DNA of 64,000 nt, taken from Pelomonas sp937871895. GTDB taxonomy: Bacteria > Pseudomonadota > Gammaproteobacteria > Burkholderiales > Burkholderiaceae_C. The position numbers and the translations under genes were made by a program. The DNA lies in NCBI RefSeq assembly GCF_046348265.1, contig NZ_JAXMEO010000011.1; one strand, given 5' to 3'. The notes beneath the pieces are model-generated. The model was not told where the DNA came from. It saw only the letters and a program-made list of their open reading frames with translations, and searched no databases. Shown piece by piece: positions 25,904 to 34,153 of the stretch. Numbering within the stretch: position 1 is the first letter of the stretch; every line of letters begins with the position of its first letter.

Positions 25904-27073
25904 TCAGCGCAGGTCTTCCATGAGCAAGCCCAGGATGCGCTTGGCATCGTCATTGGACTGCGGCTGACCCCGTTCATCCAGGATGCGGACGGTGGTCTTG
26001 CCGGCGTCAGTCTTGACCGAGACGCGGTAGCGGTTCGGGGCCACGGACTTGGCGCCAAACCACTTCATGATGAAGTTGGGCTCTTCCTGGCCGGCCTTTT
26101 CAGGGTCGGCATAGCGCAGGTAGAACAGGCCAGCGCTGCGGTCACGGTCTTCGATGGTGAAGCCATGGCGATCCAGCGCCAGGGCGACGCGGCGCCAGCC
26201 GCGATCGAAGGGCTCGTTCAGGGTCAGGAACTCAGGCACCTCGCTGAGCGGGATGCGCTTGCGGAAGTCGGGGCCAGGCAGGCTGCCGGCGGGCCGGGCG
26301 GGCGTCGGCGCGGCGTCTGCCCCTGCCAGCTTGACCTCTTCGGCTCGGCCGCCGAGTTTCAGCATCAGGCGCGCGAGCATCTCGGCTTCAAGCTGGGTAT
26401 CCACGGGCCGGGCTTGCCAGACCGTCTGATCACGGGTTTGCGTGGTGTAAATCTCTTGCAGGCCGCGATGGCTGATGTAGATGTCGGTGCCGCCGCTGGG
26501 ATTGCGCTCGACCCGGGTGCGGTACATGTCGCGCTCGCCGGTCGAATAGAGACCATCAAACAGCTTGCCGATGGTGGAGCGGATGATGTCCTGGGGCAGC
26601 TTGGCACGGTTCTCGGCCCAGCCGGTCTCCATGGAACCAATGTCGGCCTGTTCCTTGGCAATCTCCAGGCCGCGCTCTTGCCAGAAGGCGCGCACTTGCG
26701 GCCAGACCTGCTCAGGCGTCTGTGAGGTGTGCAACCAGCGCTCGCTGCCGGAGCGCTCGATGCGGACATCGCCCACCGCTGCTGGCGCCACGGTGCCGGC
26801 GGCGACCGTTTGCAAGCCGGAAGGCGCCGGGCCGCGCACGGCATTCAAGGCCGAAGCGGTGATCGCGCCATCCTGAACCTGGGCGCGGTTGTCACGCGCC
26901 AACTGGCTGAGGTCTGGAGGCACTTCCAAACCTTGGGTCTGGCGCGCATTGGTGCGGTAGTCGACCTTGTCGGTCGGGAACATGCTCTCGATCGTGCTGC
27001 AGGCGCTGAGCGACACGATCAGCGCCACCGCTGCTGCGCGAACGGCCGAGACGGTGAACGGGGTATGGGACAT
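25904..27073 (-). CDS. bamC: Outer-membrane assembly lipoprotein BamC
   Basis: A 389-residue lipoprotein with lipobox LSAC (C25). ATG 27073 is chosen for its signal peptide; a longer open frame upstream lacks one. The mature N-terminus has the unstructured, BamD-binding-type segment DYRTNARQTQGLEVPPDLSQ, and two helix-grip domains follow (WLHTSQTPEQVWPQVRAFW; WRRVALALDRHGF). It is an accessory subunit of the BAM complex. It lies 80 bp downstream of dapA, the same neighbour as in E. coli. Confidence 0.94.
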   Translation of the reverse strand: MSHTPFTVSAVRAAAVALIVSLSACSTIESMFPTDKVDYRTNARQTQGLEVPPDLSQLARDNRAQVQDGAITASALNAVRGPAPSGLQTVAAGTVAPAAVGDVRIERSGSERWLHTSQTPEQVWPQVRAFWQERGLEIAKEQADIGSMETGWAENRAKLPQDIIRSTIGKLFDGLYSTGERDMYRTRVERNPSGGTDIYISHRGLQEIYTTQTRDQTVWQARPVDTQLEAEMLARLMLKLGGRAEEVKLAGADAAPTPARPAGSLPGPDFRKRIPLSEVPEFLTLNEPFDRGWRRVALALDRHGFTIEDRDRSAGLFYLRYADPEKAGQEEPNFIMKWFGAKSVAPNRYRVSVKTDAGKTTVRILDERGQPQSNDDAKRILGLLMEDLR

Positions 27074-27153
27074 CACGCTGGGAATCTCCGGGTGGGGCGG
27101 CCAAGGCCGCCCAGGCAGTCGCGCATTAGACCAGAGCAGATCGCTGCCAAAGC

Positions 27154-28035
27154 TCAGCGCAGACCCGCTTCGGACAGCGCCTGTGCCACGGCTGCCTGAC
27201 CGGCCGCGGTCAGCGGCGTGATCGGGAGACGCACGGCGTCGCCACACAGGCCGAGTTGCCGCATGGCCCACTTGGCGGGCGCCGGGCTGGGCTCGCAGAA
27301 GAGCTGCTTGTGCAGGCCAAGCAGGCGCAGATGAATCTCGCGCGCTCCGATGGCGTCGCCTGCCAGGGCCTTGCGGCAGAGTTCAGCCATCGCGCGCGGC
27401 GCGACGTTGGCCGTCACGCTGACATTGCCGTGGCCACCAAGCAGCATCAGCGCAATGGCGGTGCCGTCGTCGCCTGAATAGGTGTGGAAGCGCTTGGGCG
27501 CGTGCTTGATCAGATAGGCGGCGCGCTCGATGTTGCCGCTGGCTTCCTTGATGCCGAACACGCCGGGCAGACCTGCGCAGCGCAGGGTGGTGTCGGGCAG
27601 CATGTCGGCGACCGTCCGGCCCGGCACGTTGTAAAGCATGGTGGGCAGATCGACGGCCTCTGCGATGGCCTTGAAGTGCTGGTAGATCCCCTCTTGGGAT
27701 GGCTTGTTGTAGTAGGGGACTACCGACAGCGCGCAGTCCGCACCGACCTGCTTGGCGAAGCGGCTGAGCGCAATGGCTTCACGCGTCGAGTTGGCGCCCG
27801 TGCCGGCCATGATCGGGATGCGGCCGGCAGCATGTTCCACAGCCGTTTTGATGATCTGGCAGTGCTCTTCCACATCCACGGTGGGCGATTCGCCGGTGGT
27901 GCCAACCACGCAGACGCAGGCCGTGCCTTCTTGAATGTGCCAGTCGATCAGACGCTTGAGAGCGGGGTAGTCGACGCTGCCGTCCTCAAGCATGGGGGTG
28001 ACGAGGGCGACGATGCTGCCGGTAAAGGGAATCAT
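27154..28035 (-). CDS. dapA: 4-hydroxy-tetrahydrodipicolinate synthase
   Basis: A 293-residue TIM-barrel aldolase. GTTGESPT binds pyruvate, the Tyr in VVPYYNKPSQEGIY is the proton relay, and the Schiff-base lysine is in VFGIKEASG. It condenses pyruvate with aspartate semialdehyde in lysine and diaminopimelate synthesis. Length is normal. bamC follows and a methyltransferase gene precedes it. Confidence 0.98.
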   Translation of the reverse strand: MIPFTGSIVALVTPMLEDGSVDYPALKRLIDWHIQEGTACVCVVGTTGESPTVDVEEHCQIIKTAVEHAAGRIPIMAGTGANSTREAIALSRFAKQVGADCALSVVPYYNKPSQEGIYQHFKAIAEAVDLPTMLYNVPGRTVADMLPDTTLRCAGLPGVFGIKEASGNIERAAYLIKHAPKRFHTYSGDDGTAIALMLLGGHGNVSVTANVAPRAMAELCRKALAGDAIGAREIHLRLLGLHKQLFCEPSPAPAKWAMRQLGLCGDAVRLPITPLTAAGQAAVAQALSEAGLR

Positions 28036-28083
28036 TGGAGGCGTGGGGAAGTCAGTCGGGCGATTTTATGGGCGCCCGCCCTG

Positions 28084-28593
28084 TCAAAGTTGCGGCCGCC
28101 GGGCCGCAACGCGCTGGACGAAGCGGGCGTTGACACCGTCAGGGCCAGCGGGCTCGAACAGGTCTTCAAACGCAATGAGCTCCCAGCCGCGCGAGTGCGC
28201 GAGCAACTCGGCGCGCTGGAGCAGGAAATCGGGCCGGGACGGGCGCCCAATGCATTGCTGGCCGTTTGCAAAGGTCTCGTAGATCAGGCTGCCGCCGGGC
28301 GCCACGCTGGCCAGGACGGTGTCCAGCAAGGGGCGCCACAGGTAGTTGCACACCAGCACCAGGTCGAAAGTCCGATCGGTCAGGGGCCAGGGGCCGGCCT
28401 CGATATCGGCCTCGATGACCTCAGCCACCGCGCGCAGCGAGCCGATGGCCTCGGCATCACGGTCTACGCCGGTCACCCGCCAGCCCTGGGCGGCCAGCCA
28501 GCGCAGGTTGCGCCCACTGCCGCAGGCGAGGTCGAGGCAGCTGCCGCGCTCTGGGGGGAGGTGATCCTGCAGCCAACGGGAGGGAGCGGTCAT
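28084..28593 (-). CDS. Class I SAM-dependent methyltransferase
   Basis: A 169-residue Rossmann methyltransferase. Motif I is CLDLACGSGRNLRWLAAQG, the acidic residue after strand 2 is in VTGVDRD, and motif IV is TFDLVLVCNYLWRPLL. It resembles small TehB/UbiE-type enzymes; the substrate is unknown. Its ATG overlaps the stop of the 39-residue membrane protein gene, and dapA begins 48 bp downstream. Confidence 0.85.
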   Translation of the reverse strand: MTAPSRWLQDHLPPERGSCLDLACGSGRNLRWLAAQGWRVTGVDRDAEAIGSLRAVAEVIEADIEAGPWPLTDRTFDLVLVCNYLWRPLLDTVLASVAPGGSLIYETFANGQQCIGRPSRPDFLLQRAELLAHSRGWELIAFEDLFEPAGPDGVNARFVQRVAARRPQL

Positions 28594-28709
28594 CCGACGC
28601 AGGACCAGACGTAGTCGGCCAGCCGGGCCATGACGCCTGGGCGCAGGTAGGCGAGCGCCACCAGGAGCAAGACGGCGCCAAGCGCTGCGAAGACCCAGCC
28701 CGATCTCAC
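28590..28709 (-). CDS. Small single-span membrane protein (39 residues)
   Basis: A 40-codon frame from GTG 28709, whose TGA overlaps the methyltransferase start (ATGA) while its own start overlaps the MFS stop (GTGA). The product has one hydrophobic helix (WVFAALGAVLLLVALAYL) after a basic RSG start, then a short tail. Perfect overlap on both sides supports translation. The family is unknown; it could be an accessory of the transporter or a conserved micro-protein. Confidence 0.6.
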   Translation of the reverse strand: MRSGWVFAALGAVLLLVALAYLRPGVMARLADYVWSCVG

Positions 28710-29938
28710 GCGGGCGCCATCCTGCGAATCGGCGATTCGCGAACCGGCAGGTTGATCAAGGCGGCGAAGACGCCCAGCGCCACCGCCAGCCACCACACCA
28801 CGTCGTAGCTGCCGGTCGCGTCATAGAGGCGGCCGCCCAGCCAGACGCCAAGGAAGCTGCCCACCTGGTGGCTCAGGAAAACGAAGCCGCCCAACATCGA
28901 CATATGCGCCGGGCCGAAGATCTGCGCGATCACGGCATTGGTCGGCGGCACGGTGGACAGCCATAGGAAGCCAATCACGGCCGAGAACAGGTAGACCGAC
29001 ATCGGCGACAGGGGCAGCGTCACGAAGAGCGTGATGGCCACGGCGCGCAGGGCGTAGATGCCCGAGAGCAGGTAGCGCTTGGGGAAGCGCTGGCCCAGCA
29101 TGCCCGCCGCATAGGTACCGAAGATGTTGAACAGGCCGATCAACATCAGCGCGACGGTAGAGACCTCGATGCCCAGCCCCTTGTCGCGCAGATAGCTGGG
29201 CATGTGCACGCCGATGAACACGACCTGGAAGCCACAAACAAAGTAGCCCAGCATCAGCAGCTGGAAGCTGCGGTAGCCAAAGGCCTCGCGCAAGGCGCCA
29301 AGAATGCTCTGCCCCCCAACCACCACCGGCCGCTCGGGCTCGCGCACACCCAGGGCCAGCGGCAGGATGAGCAGGGCGCTGCCGGCCAGCAGCCAGAGGG
29401 CCATTTGCCAGCCAAGGTGCGAGATCAGCAGCGTCTCGATGGGGATCATGGCGAACTGCCCGAACGAACCTGCCGCCGCCGCCACGCCAAAGGCCCAGGA
29501 GCGGCGTTCCGGCGCGACGGTGCGACCCAGCACGCCATAGATCACGGCATAGGTGCAAGCGCTTTGCGCCATGCCGATCACGACGCCACAGCCGAGCGTG
29601 AACGCCCAAGGCACGGCGGCCACCGACATCAGCACCAGCCCCAGGGCATAGAGCAAGCCACCGCCGATCAGCACTTTCCAGGCGCCATAGCGGTCGGCCA
29701 GCATGCCGGCGATGGGGCCAGCCGCACCCCAGGCCAGGTTTTGAATGGCGATGGCGAAGGAGAAGGTCTCGCGCGTCCAGCCACGCTCCGTGATGATGGG
29801 CTGCAGCCAGAAGCCGAAGCCGTGGCGGATGCCCATCGAGAGCGTGACGATGAGGGCACCGCACAGCAGCACCTGCTGGGCGCTGAGCGTGCGGGGTGAG
29901 GTGGTGGCTTGCATCCGCCGGAATGTAGCCAAGGGCAT
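28706..29938 (-). CDS. MFS transporter
   Basis: A 410-residue major-facilitator protein with about 12 membrane segments. The loop 2-3 motif is GMLADRYGAWKVLIGGG and the N-terminus has MGIRHGFGFWLQPI, typical of the oxalate/monocarboxylate-type branch. ATG 29938 has AGGA five bases upstream; a later ATG (29914) is possible. The substrate is not predictable. The amidohydrolase gene lies 27 bp upstream, and a 39-residue protein and methyltransferase overlap downstream. Confidence 0.9.
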   Translation of the reverse strand: MPLATFRRMQATTSPRTLSAQQVLLCGALIVTLSMGIRHGFGFWLQPIITERGWTRETFSFAIAIQNLAWGAAGPIAGMLADRYGAWKVLIGGGLLYALGLVLMSVAAVPWAFTLGCGVVIGMAQSACTYAVIYGVLGRTVAPERRSWAFGVAAAAGSFGQFAMIPIETLLISHLGWQMALWLLAGSALLILPLALGVREPERPVVVGGQSILGALREAFGYRSFQLLMLGYFVCGFQVVFIGVHMPSYLRDKGLGIEVSTVALMLIGLFNIFGTYAAGMLGQRFPKRYLLSGIYALRAVAITLFVTLPLSPMSVYLFSAVIGFLWLSTVPPTNAVIAQIFGPAHMSMLGGFVFLSHQVGSFLGVWLGGRLYDATGSYDVVWWLAVALGVFAALINLPVRESPIRRMAPA

Positions 29939-29965
29939 TGAATCCTGCTGGGCGCAGGGGTCGAT

Positions 29966-31465
29966 TCAGCGCGCCTTGGCGCTGGCCGGGCGGTTCGCCT
30001 TGGCGGCCGGCTTGGAGGTCGCAGGTTTTGCGGCTTGCTTTTTGCTTCCCGCCTTGCCGGCCTTTTTGCCGCCAGCCGCTTTCTTGGGCGGGTCGGCCGT
30101 GGAGGCGCTGGCCAGGCTGCTGGCGGCGGCCACTTGGGCCAACTGCGTCAGCAGCCGCCCCTGCTTGACGCGCAGCAGGGGCTGGTCGAGGTGAGACAGG
30201 TCCTCCAGCGGGTCGCCAAGCAGCAGCAGGAAGCTGGCCTCGCAGCCGGGCTCAAAGCAGCCCAGCCGCCGTTGTGGGAACAAGGCACGTGGCGTGTCGC
30301 GCGTGGCCAGGCGCAGCAGTTCTGGCCGGGGCAGGGCGCCAAGTTGGTCCAGGGCCTTCACTTCAGCCAGCGCCGTGCCCATGAAGACGTCAGAACCGAT
30401 CAGCAACTTTGCGTGGGCCATTTGCAGCCGCGCAAGGTTCTGGCGTTGCACCGTGCGCAACGCCGCCAGCATCTCGGGCGCGGGCTGGAAGAGTTCGGTC
30501 GCGGCCACCGTGGTGACGACGACCGTGCCTTGGCGCGCAGCCTGCTCCGCGCTTTCCTGGCTGATGAGGAAGCGCTCGGGCGGGTCGCCCAGCGGGTTGG
30601 CGTAGCCGGGCAGGTGAACGATCCAGTCCACCCCGGCGGCCAGCGCGGCGTCAAAGTCGGCGGCGCTCTCGACATGAGCGGCCACGGTCAGCCGGTCGGC
30701 ATGGGCGCGGCGGGTCAGGGCGGTGAGGGTCTCGGGTGAGAGGCCGAGGCGGCCAAACATGTCGGGGCGGCCGCGCAGCTCGGGGCGCTCATGGTGGGCC
30801 AGCACGGCGCGGATCATGCCGCCGGCGGCGCGCTCGCGGATGGCAGGCCACTGCGCTTCGAGTTGCTCGGGCGTGTCGATCAGCACCAACTGCTGTTGCT
30901 GGCGGGCGGTGTCGGGGGTGGCGTCCTTGAGCAAGGTCGCCAGCGGGTAGCCGTCGCTGGACGTGACGCAGGCGGTCACGAAGTTGACGTCGGGCGTCGC
31001 TGGCTGGTCGGCCAGGTGGCGCACCTCGGCCACGCTGGCCGGGTCGCCACAGAGCATGGCGGCGTAGAACACGCCTTCGTCGAGGTAGCGCTGCGCAAAC
31101 TGCTGCCAGCCCCAGGCCGTTTGCAGGTTGTGGTTGTGGGCCTCGGCCAGTGGCGGGACCAGCACCTGACTGCGCAGGTCCATCTTGCGGTTGACCTTGG
31201 CGGGCTTCCTGGCGACGAAGACACCGCCTTCGATATAGAGATTGCCGCGCTGGATCTGGCGCCCATCGAACCAGCGAGCGCCCTTGAGCTCCCAGCTCAG
31301 GGGGGCGCTGGCCTCATAGGGAGCGTCCGCGCCCGTGCCTTGGGCGGCGGCTTGGCCCAGGCAGGCCGCAGCAAGGGTCAGCAGCAGGGCGCGGCGCAGG
31401 GAGGGCGGGATGGAAACCGGCAAGGGCTGGCAATTCAGGGAAATGGCGGGCGATGCTACCTTCAT
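29966..31465 (-). CDS. Exported amidohydrolase with lysine/alanine-rich C-terminal tail
   Basis: A 499-residue protein with a signal-like segment (RRALLLTLAAACLGQAAAQG, about 24-43). Metal ligands of the amidohydrolase superfamily are visible: HNH at 110-112, TVAAHVES later, and GSDVF near 355. The last 45 residues are an unfolded Lys/Ala/Pro tail (PKKAAGGKKAGKAGSKKQ and onward) resembling histone-H1-like tails, odd for an exported hydrolase. The ATG at 31465 is only 14 bp from parE, in the opposite direction, and overlaps its -10 box. The true start may be a downstream TTG that still keeps the signal. Confidence 0.82.
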   Translation of the reverse strand: MKVASPAISLNCQPLPVSIPPSLRRALLLTLAAACLGQAAAQGTGADAPYEASAPLSWELKGARWFDGRQIQRGNLYIEGGVFVARKPAKVNRKMDLRSQVLVPPLAEAHNHNLQTAWGWQQFAQRYLDEGVFYAAMLCGDPASVAEVRHLADQPATPDVNFVTACVTSSDGYPLATLLKDATPDTARQQQQLVLIDTPEQLEAQWPAIRERAAGGMIRAVLAHHERPELRGRPDMFGRLGLSPETLTALTRRAHADRLTVAAHVESAADFDAALAAGVDWIVHLPGYANPLGDPPERFLISQESAEQAARQGTVVVTTVAATELFQPAPEMLAALRTVQRQNLARLQMAHAKLLIGSDVFMGTALAEVKALDQLGALPRPELLRLATRDTPRALFPQRRLGCFEPGCEASFLLLLGDPLEDLSHLDQPLLRVKQGRLLTQLAQVAAASSLASASTADPPKKAAGGKKAGKAGSKKQAAKPATSKPAAKANRPASAKAR

Positions 31466-31470
31466 AGAAT
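31465..31470 (+). promoter_or_regulatory. Candidate parE -10 box
   Basis: TAGAAT ends 9 nt before the parE ATG, so transcription would begin at or just before the start codon. No clear ribosome site precedes the ATG. Confidence 0.45.
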
Positions 31471-31479
31471 CCCGCCCCT

Positions 31480-33480
31480 ATGGCTCCGCGAAACCCTGTA
31501 ACTTCATCCAGTGCTTCTTCGCCCGACGGGTATGGCGAAGCGTCCATCCGCGTCCTGAAAGGGCTGGAGCCCGTCAAGCAGCGGCCGGGCATGTACACCC
31601 GGACCGACAACCCCCTGCACGTCATCCAGGAGGTGATCGACAACGCCGCCGACGAGGCCCTGGCGGGTTTTGGCAAGCGCATCGACCTGACCCTGCATGC
31701 CGATGGCTCCATCTCCGTGGCCGACGACGGCCGGGGCATCCCCTTTGGCCTGCACCCGGAGGAAGGCGTGCCCGTGGTGGAGATCGTCTTCACCCGGCTG
31801 CACGCTGGGGGCAAGTTCGACAAAGGTTCGGGCGGCGCCTACAGCTTCTCGGGCGGCCTGCACGGGGTGGGCGTGTCGGTGACCAATGCGCTGGCCAAGC
31901 GTTTGGAAGTGGCCGTCTGGCGCGACAAGCAGGTGGCCGGTATTGCCTTCGAGCATGGTGATGTGGTGCAGCAGGTGGTGACGCGGCCGATGGCCGGCGG
32001 CGACCGCAAGCAGGGCACGACGGTGCGCGTGTGGCCCGAAGCGAAGTATTTCGAGAGCGTCGATCTGCCCAAGAACGAACTCGTGCATCTGCTGCGCTCC
32101 AAGGCGGTGCTGATGCCGGGCGTCACGGTGACGCTCAAGATCGAGAAGACGGGCGAGACGACGACCTGGCTCTACAAGGGCGGCCTGCGCGACTACCTGG
32201 CCCAGGCCATGAGCGCCGACCCCTTGATTCCGCTCTTCGAGGGCGAGCAGTACGCAACGGCCGGCGAGAGCGAGAACTTTGCCGAAGGTGAGGGCGCCAG
32301 TTGGTGCGTGGCCTTCACAGAAGACGGCGCGCCGATGCGCGAGAGCTACGTCAACCTGATCCCGACGGTGGCGGGTGGTACGCACGAGTCCGGCCTCAAG
32401 GACGGGTTGTTTGGCGCCATCAAGAGCTTCATCGAGATGCACAGCCTGCTGCCCAAGGGCGTGAAGCTGATGCCCGACGACGTCTTTTCGCGCGCCAGCT
32501 TCGTGCTGTCGGCCAAGGTGCTGGACCCGCAGTTCCAGGGCCAGACCAAGGAGCGCCTCAACTCCCGCGACGCGCTGCGCCTGGTGTCGAGCTTCGTCAA
32601 GCCGGCGCTGGAGCTGTGGCTGAACCAGCATGTCGAGCATGGCAAGAAGCTGGCCGAGCTGGTCATCAAGCAGGCCCAGACGCGTCAGCGTGCGGGCCAA
32701 AAGGTCGAGAAGCGCAAGGGCTCCGGCGTCGCCGTGCTGCCAGGCAAGCTGACCGACTGCGAGAGCCGCGATCTGCTGCACAACGAGATCTTCCTGGTCG
32801 AGGGCGACTCGGCTGGCGGCAGCGCCAAGATGGGCCGCGACAAAGAGACCCAGGCCATCCTGCCCCTGCGCGGCAAGGTGCTGAACGCCTGGGAGGTCGA
32901 GCGCGACCTGCTGTTCAAGAACAATGAGATCCACGACATCTCGGTGGCACTGGGCGTTGACCCCCATGGCCCCAATGACAGCCCCGACCTCTCGGGCCTG
33001 CGCTATGGCAAGGTCTGCATCCTCTCGGACGCCGACGTGGACGGCTCGCACATCCAGGTGCTGTTGCTGACGCTGTTCTACAAACACTTCCCCAAGCTGG
33101 TGGAAGCCGGGCACGTGTTTGTTGCACGCCCGCCGCTCTACCGGGTGGATGCGCCGGCGCGTGGCAAGAAACCGGCCGCCAAGCTCTATGCGCTGGACGA
33201 AGGTGAGCTGACCGCCATCCTCGACAAGCTGCGCAAGGAAGGCGCGCGCGAGGGCGCCTGGAGCATCAGCCGCTTCAAGGGCCTGGGCGAGATGAGCGCC
33301 GAACAGCTGTGGGACACCACGCTCAACCCCGAGACGCGCCGCTTGCTGCGGGTCCAGGTGGGCCAGACGGGTGTCGAAGCGACGACGGACATCTTCAACC
33401 GCCTGATGGGCAAGGGCGAGGCCTCGTCGCGCCGTGAGCTGATGGAGCTGCATGGCGATGCGGTGGAAGTGGATGTCTGA
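31480..33480 (+). CDS. parE: DNA topoisomerase IV subunit B
   Basis: A 666-residue GHKL ATPase/Toprim subunit. The ATP site contains DNAADEALAGF and DDGRGIPFG, and the lid GGLHGVGVSVTNALA. The Toprim domain has EGDSAGGSAKMGRD and the metal motif DADVDGSHI. Length and the lack of the gyrB insert favour ParE over GyrB, and parC lies downstream. It decatenates daughter chromosomes with ParC. Confidence 0.96.
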   Translation: MAPRNPVTSSSASSPDGYGEASIRVLKGLEPVKQRPGMYTRTDNPLHVIQEVIDNAADEALAGFGKRIDLTLHADGSISVADDGRGIPFGLHPEEGVPVVEIVFTRLHAGGKFDKGSGGAYSFSGGLHGVGVSVTNALAKRLEVAVWRDKQVAGIAFEHGDVVQQVVTRPMAGGDRKQGTTVRVWPEAKYFESVDLPKNELVHLLRSKAVLMPGVTVTLKIEKTGETTTWLYKGGLRDYLAQAMSADPLIPLFEGEQYATAGESENFAEGEGASWCVAFTEDGAPMRESYVNLIPTVAGGTHESGLKDGLFGAIKSFIEMHSLLPKGVKLMPDDVFSRASFVLSAKVLDPQFQGQTKERLNSRDALRLVSSFVKPALELWLNQHVEHGKKLAELVIKQAQTRQRAGQKVEKRKGSGVAVLPGKLTDCESRDLLHNEIFLVEGDSAGGSAKMGRDKETQAILPLRGKVLNAWEVERDLLFKNNEIHDISVALGVDPHGPNDSPDLSGLRYGKVCILSDADVDGSHIQVLLLTLFYKHFPKLVEAGHVFVARPPLYRVDAPARGKKPAAKLYALDEGELTAILDKLRKEGAREGAWSISRFKGLGEMSAEQLWDTTLNPETRRLLRVQVGQTGVEATTDIFNRLMGKGEASSRRELMELHGDAVEVDV

Positions 33481-34153
33481 CACCCGCAGCCGCTGCCTGC
33501 AGCTGGTGCTGGCTTGGGCGCTGGCGAGCCTGTGTTCGTCAGTGCACGCCGAGCTCTGGGGCTTTGTGGACGGCGCCGGCGTGGCCCACTTTGCGACCCG
33601 GCAGATGGACGCGCGCTTCCTGCCCGTCATGGGCCGCGTGCAGGCCATGCGGGTGCCCGGCAAGCAGGACGCTGCGCCCTCGCTGGTCACCTGGCTGGAC
33701 ATCGCCCCCGAGGTCAAGGCCGTGCAACCCTGCGTGCGCGAGGCTGCTCGCGCGCATGGGCTGGACCCCGACTTGCTCAAGGCCGTGATCGCCGTCGAGT
33801 CTGGCTACCAACGCGATGCGGTGTCGCCCCGCGGCGCGGTGGGCCTGATGCAGATCACCCCCGAAACGGCCAGTCGCTACGCCAACGCGGCAGAGGCCGC
33901 GCGCCTGCGTGAACCCCGCATCAACATCGAGACCGGCGCACGCATGCTGGCCGACCTGCTCCGCCGCTTTGGCCGCATCGACACCGCCCTGGCGGCCTGG
34001 AATGCCGGCGAAGGTACGGTGCGCCGCGCCGGCAACCGCATGCCCGACATCGACGAAACCCGCGCCCATGTGCACCTCGTTCTGGAGTTGTACTGGGCCT
34101 TGCTGCAGCGCAGCCAGCCGGCTCACGCGCAGTACATCAAGCATCACGGATGA
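33473..34153 (+). CDS. Lytic transglycosylase (SLT domain)
   Basis: A 226-residue exported protein. ATG 33473 overlaps the parE end and has GGAAGTGG upstream. The signal peptide (LVLAWALASLCSSVHA) is followed by a short beta region and an SLT domain with the catalytic glutamate in VIAVESGYQ, then GAVGLMQITPETASRY and AWNAGEGTV. It cleaves peptidoglycan glycan strands. It is translationally coupled to both parE and parC (ATGA overlap), linking wall remodelling with chromosome decatenation at division. Confidence 0.93.
   Translation: MSDTRSRCLQLVLAWALASLCSSVHAELWGFVDGAGVAHFATRQMDARFLPVMGRVQAMRVPGKQDAAPSLVTWLDIAPEVKAVQPCVREAARAHGLDPDLLKAVIAVESGYQRDAVSPRGAVGLMQITPETASRYANAAEAARLREPRINIETGARMLADLLRRFGRIDTALAAWNAGEGTVRRAGNRMPDIDETRAHVHLVLELYWALLQRSQPAHAQYIKHHG

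Noticed and set aside
28063..28087. TTGACA and TAAAAT as a dapA promoter
   Set aside because: Both hexamers are good but the spacer is only 13 bp, too short for sigma-70, so I do not annotate it.
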